Below, piece after piece: positions 63,392 through 64,000 of a stretch of DNA of 64,000 nucleotides. The position numbers were made by a program, and so were the translations under genes. The DNA is from CAWINX01 sp963837585 (GTDB taxonomy: Bacteria > Actinomycetota > Thermoleophilia > Solirubrobacterales > 70-9). The first letter of the stretch is position 1; every line of letters begins with the position of its first letter. The DNA lies in the NCBI GenBank assembly GCA_963837585.1, contig CAWINX010000004.1, positions 62,001 to 126,000 on the forward strand, written 5' to 3'. Under the pieces are notes generated by a model, which was not told the DNA's origin, made no database searches, and saw only the letters and a program-made list of their open reading frames with translations.

Positions 63392-64000
63392 TCAGCCGCT
63401 CTTCGCCGGCATCTCCCACATCAGCCTGGCGAAGACGATGTAGCGCTGGGCGGCGCTGTAGAGCGGGTGGCAGGCGCTGAGGACGAGGCGGTCGTAGCCG
63501 ACGTTCCTGACGATCCCGACGTCGCTGGGGTCGACGATCGCGGTCTTCTGCACCCGGTAGTAGAAGGTCGCGTAGGGCATCTCCAGGGTTATCCGATCGC
63601 CGCGGTGCATCGAGTCGATGTGGCGGAAAGGCGCCAGGTAGGTGGTCCGGTGCCCGGCGACGCCGACCGTGCCGCCCTGGCCGGGGAAGGGGGTCTGGGG
63701 GTAGTGGCCGGGCCCCTTCTCGAGGCTCGACGTGTCGGTTCCCTGCACCATGACGATGTTCAGCCCGTCCATCGCCGGGGCGACGATCCGCCCGATCGCG
63801 TCGCCGGTTCCCGCCTGGCGCGCGAAGCGCCCGGCGAGGATCTCGATGCGACGCCGGATGTTCCTCACCTGGGCGATCGCGCGGCGATCCGCGGCGGTCG
63901 GGTACTGGGCCTCGAGGTTGCTCAGCTGGTCGGCGGCCTGGCTCTGCTTGATCGAGCCGTAGATCGAGGAGACCGGCTCCTGGTAGGCGAGCGTGACGCC
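63392..64000 (-). CDS. Class E-like sortase, partial (runs off the window)
   Basis: About 200 C-terminal residues; the start lies beyond base 64000. The sortase fold is clear: GHYPQTPFPGQGGTVGVAGH with the catalytic His in AGHRTTYLAPFRHID, TFYYRVQKTAIVDPSDVG and the catalytic Cys in DRLVLSACHPLYSAAQRYIV, with Arg in FARLMWEMP region or IVFARL. A coiled linker (SNLEAQYPTAADRRAIAQVR) precedes it. It cleaves sorting signals such as LPFTG or LAxTG; the 60073 product is a candidate substrate. Confidence 0.85.
   Translation of the reverse strand, partial: GVTLAYQEPVSSIYGSIKQSQAADQLSNLEAQYPTAADRRAIAQVRNIRRRIEILAGRFARQAGTGDAIGRIVAPAMDGLNIVMVQGTDTSSLEKGPGHYPQTPFPGQGGTVGVAGHRTTYLAPFRHIDSMHRGDRITLEMPYATFYYRVQKTAIVDPSDVGIVRNVGYDRLVLSACHPLYSAAQRYIVFARLMWEMPAKSG

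Overview
The window looks like a chromosomal piece of a high-GC actinobacterium, most likely a deep-branching lineage such as Thermoleophilia/Solirubrobacterales. This is an inference from the strong GC bias at third codon positions, the yraN-comM-dprA-xer-whiG style gene order, a tRNA Gly-Cys-Val set, class E-like sortase features and several secreted-protein types. No 16S gene is present, so the taxon cannot be fixed here. Many conserved genes (thiD, xer, thrS, wecB) are split by single-base frame changes. The sequence is therefore probably an uncorrected or low-coverage assembly, and frame breaks should not automatically be read as real pseudogenes.

Layout: 0-12 kb is conserved core: yraN (cut by the window edge), comM, dprA, thiD, ilvD, an alpha/beta hydrolase, a 5-formyl-THF cyclo-ligase-like protein, an L,D-transpeptidase, a Xer recombinase, a FliA/WhiG sigma factor, RNase H, a VOC protein and a secreted protein read from a promoter that predicts a leaderless mRNA. 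At 12.0-20.6 kb a tRNA Gly-Cys-Val set is split by accessory DNA. The first part is a 3-kb element bounded by a 49-bp duplication of the 3' half of tRNA-Cys, with paired arm-type repeats, an IS256-like insertion, an IS3 stub and a HigBA-type toxin-antitoxin pair. It is followed by a second toxin-antitoxin pair, small ORFs, secreted proteins, a PucR regulator and a decaying repeat protein.

At 20.6-33.5 kb the translation genes thrS-infC are sandwiched between two surface-modification blocks. Each block carries a paralogous ATP-grasp gene next to a GNAT/FemAB-like acyltransferase. Block A adds a flavoprotein and a multi-pass membrane protein. Block B adds WecB (UDP-GlcNAc 2-epimerase) and a polysaccharide deacetylase, and it separates infC from its usual neighbours rpmI-rplT. 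At 33.5-42.5 kb lies an intact, tightly overlapping core run: rpmI-rplT, an rRNA methyltransferase, pheS-pheT and argC-argJ-argB-argD.

At 42.5-60 kb is a large exopolysaccharide/capsule locus: four glycosyltransferases, a nucleotidyltransferase, two sugar-nucleotide epimerases, a deacetylase-like protein, a flippase, a glucuronyl C5-epimerase homologue, a DUF4091 secreted glycosidase-like protein, a Wzz/tyrosine autokinase and an O-antigen ligase-like protein with a TPR tail. Together they would make nucleotide sugars, assemble, flip, polymerise and modify a surface polymer, possibly containing iduronate. At 60-64 kb is a cell-envelope block: a small LPFTG protein, a zinc-ribbon membrane protein, coiled-coil proteins, a Thr-rich membrane protein and a sortase that runs off the right edge.
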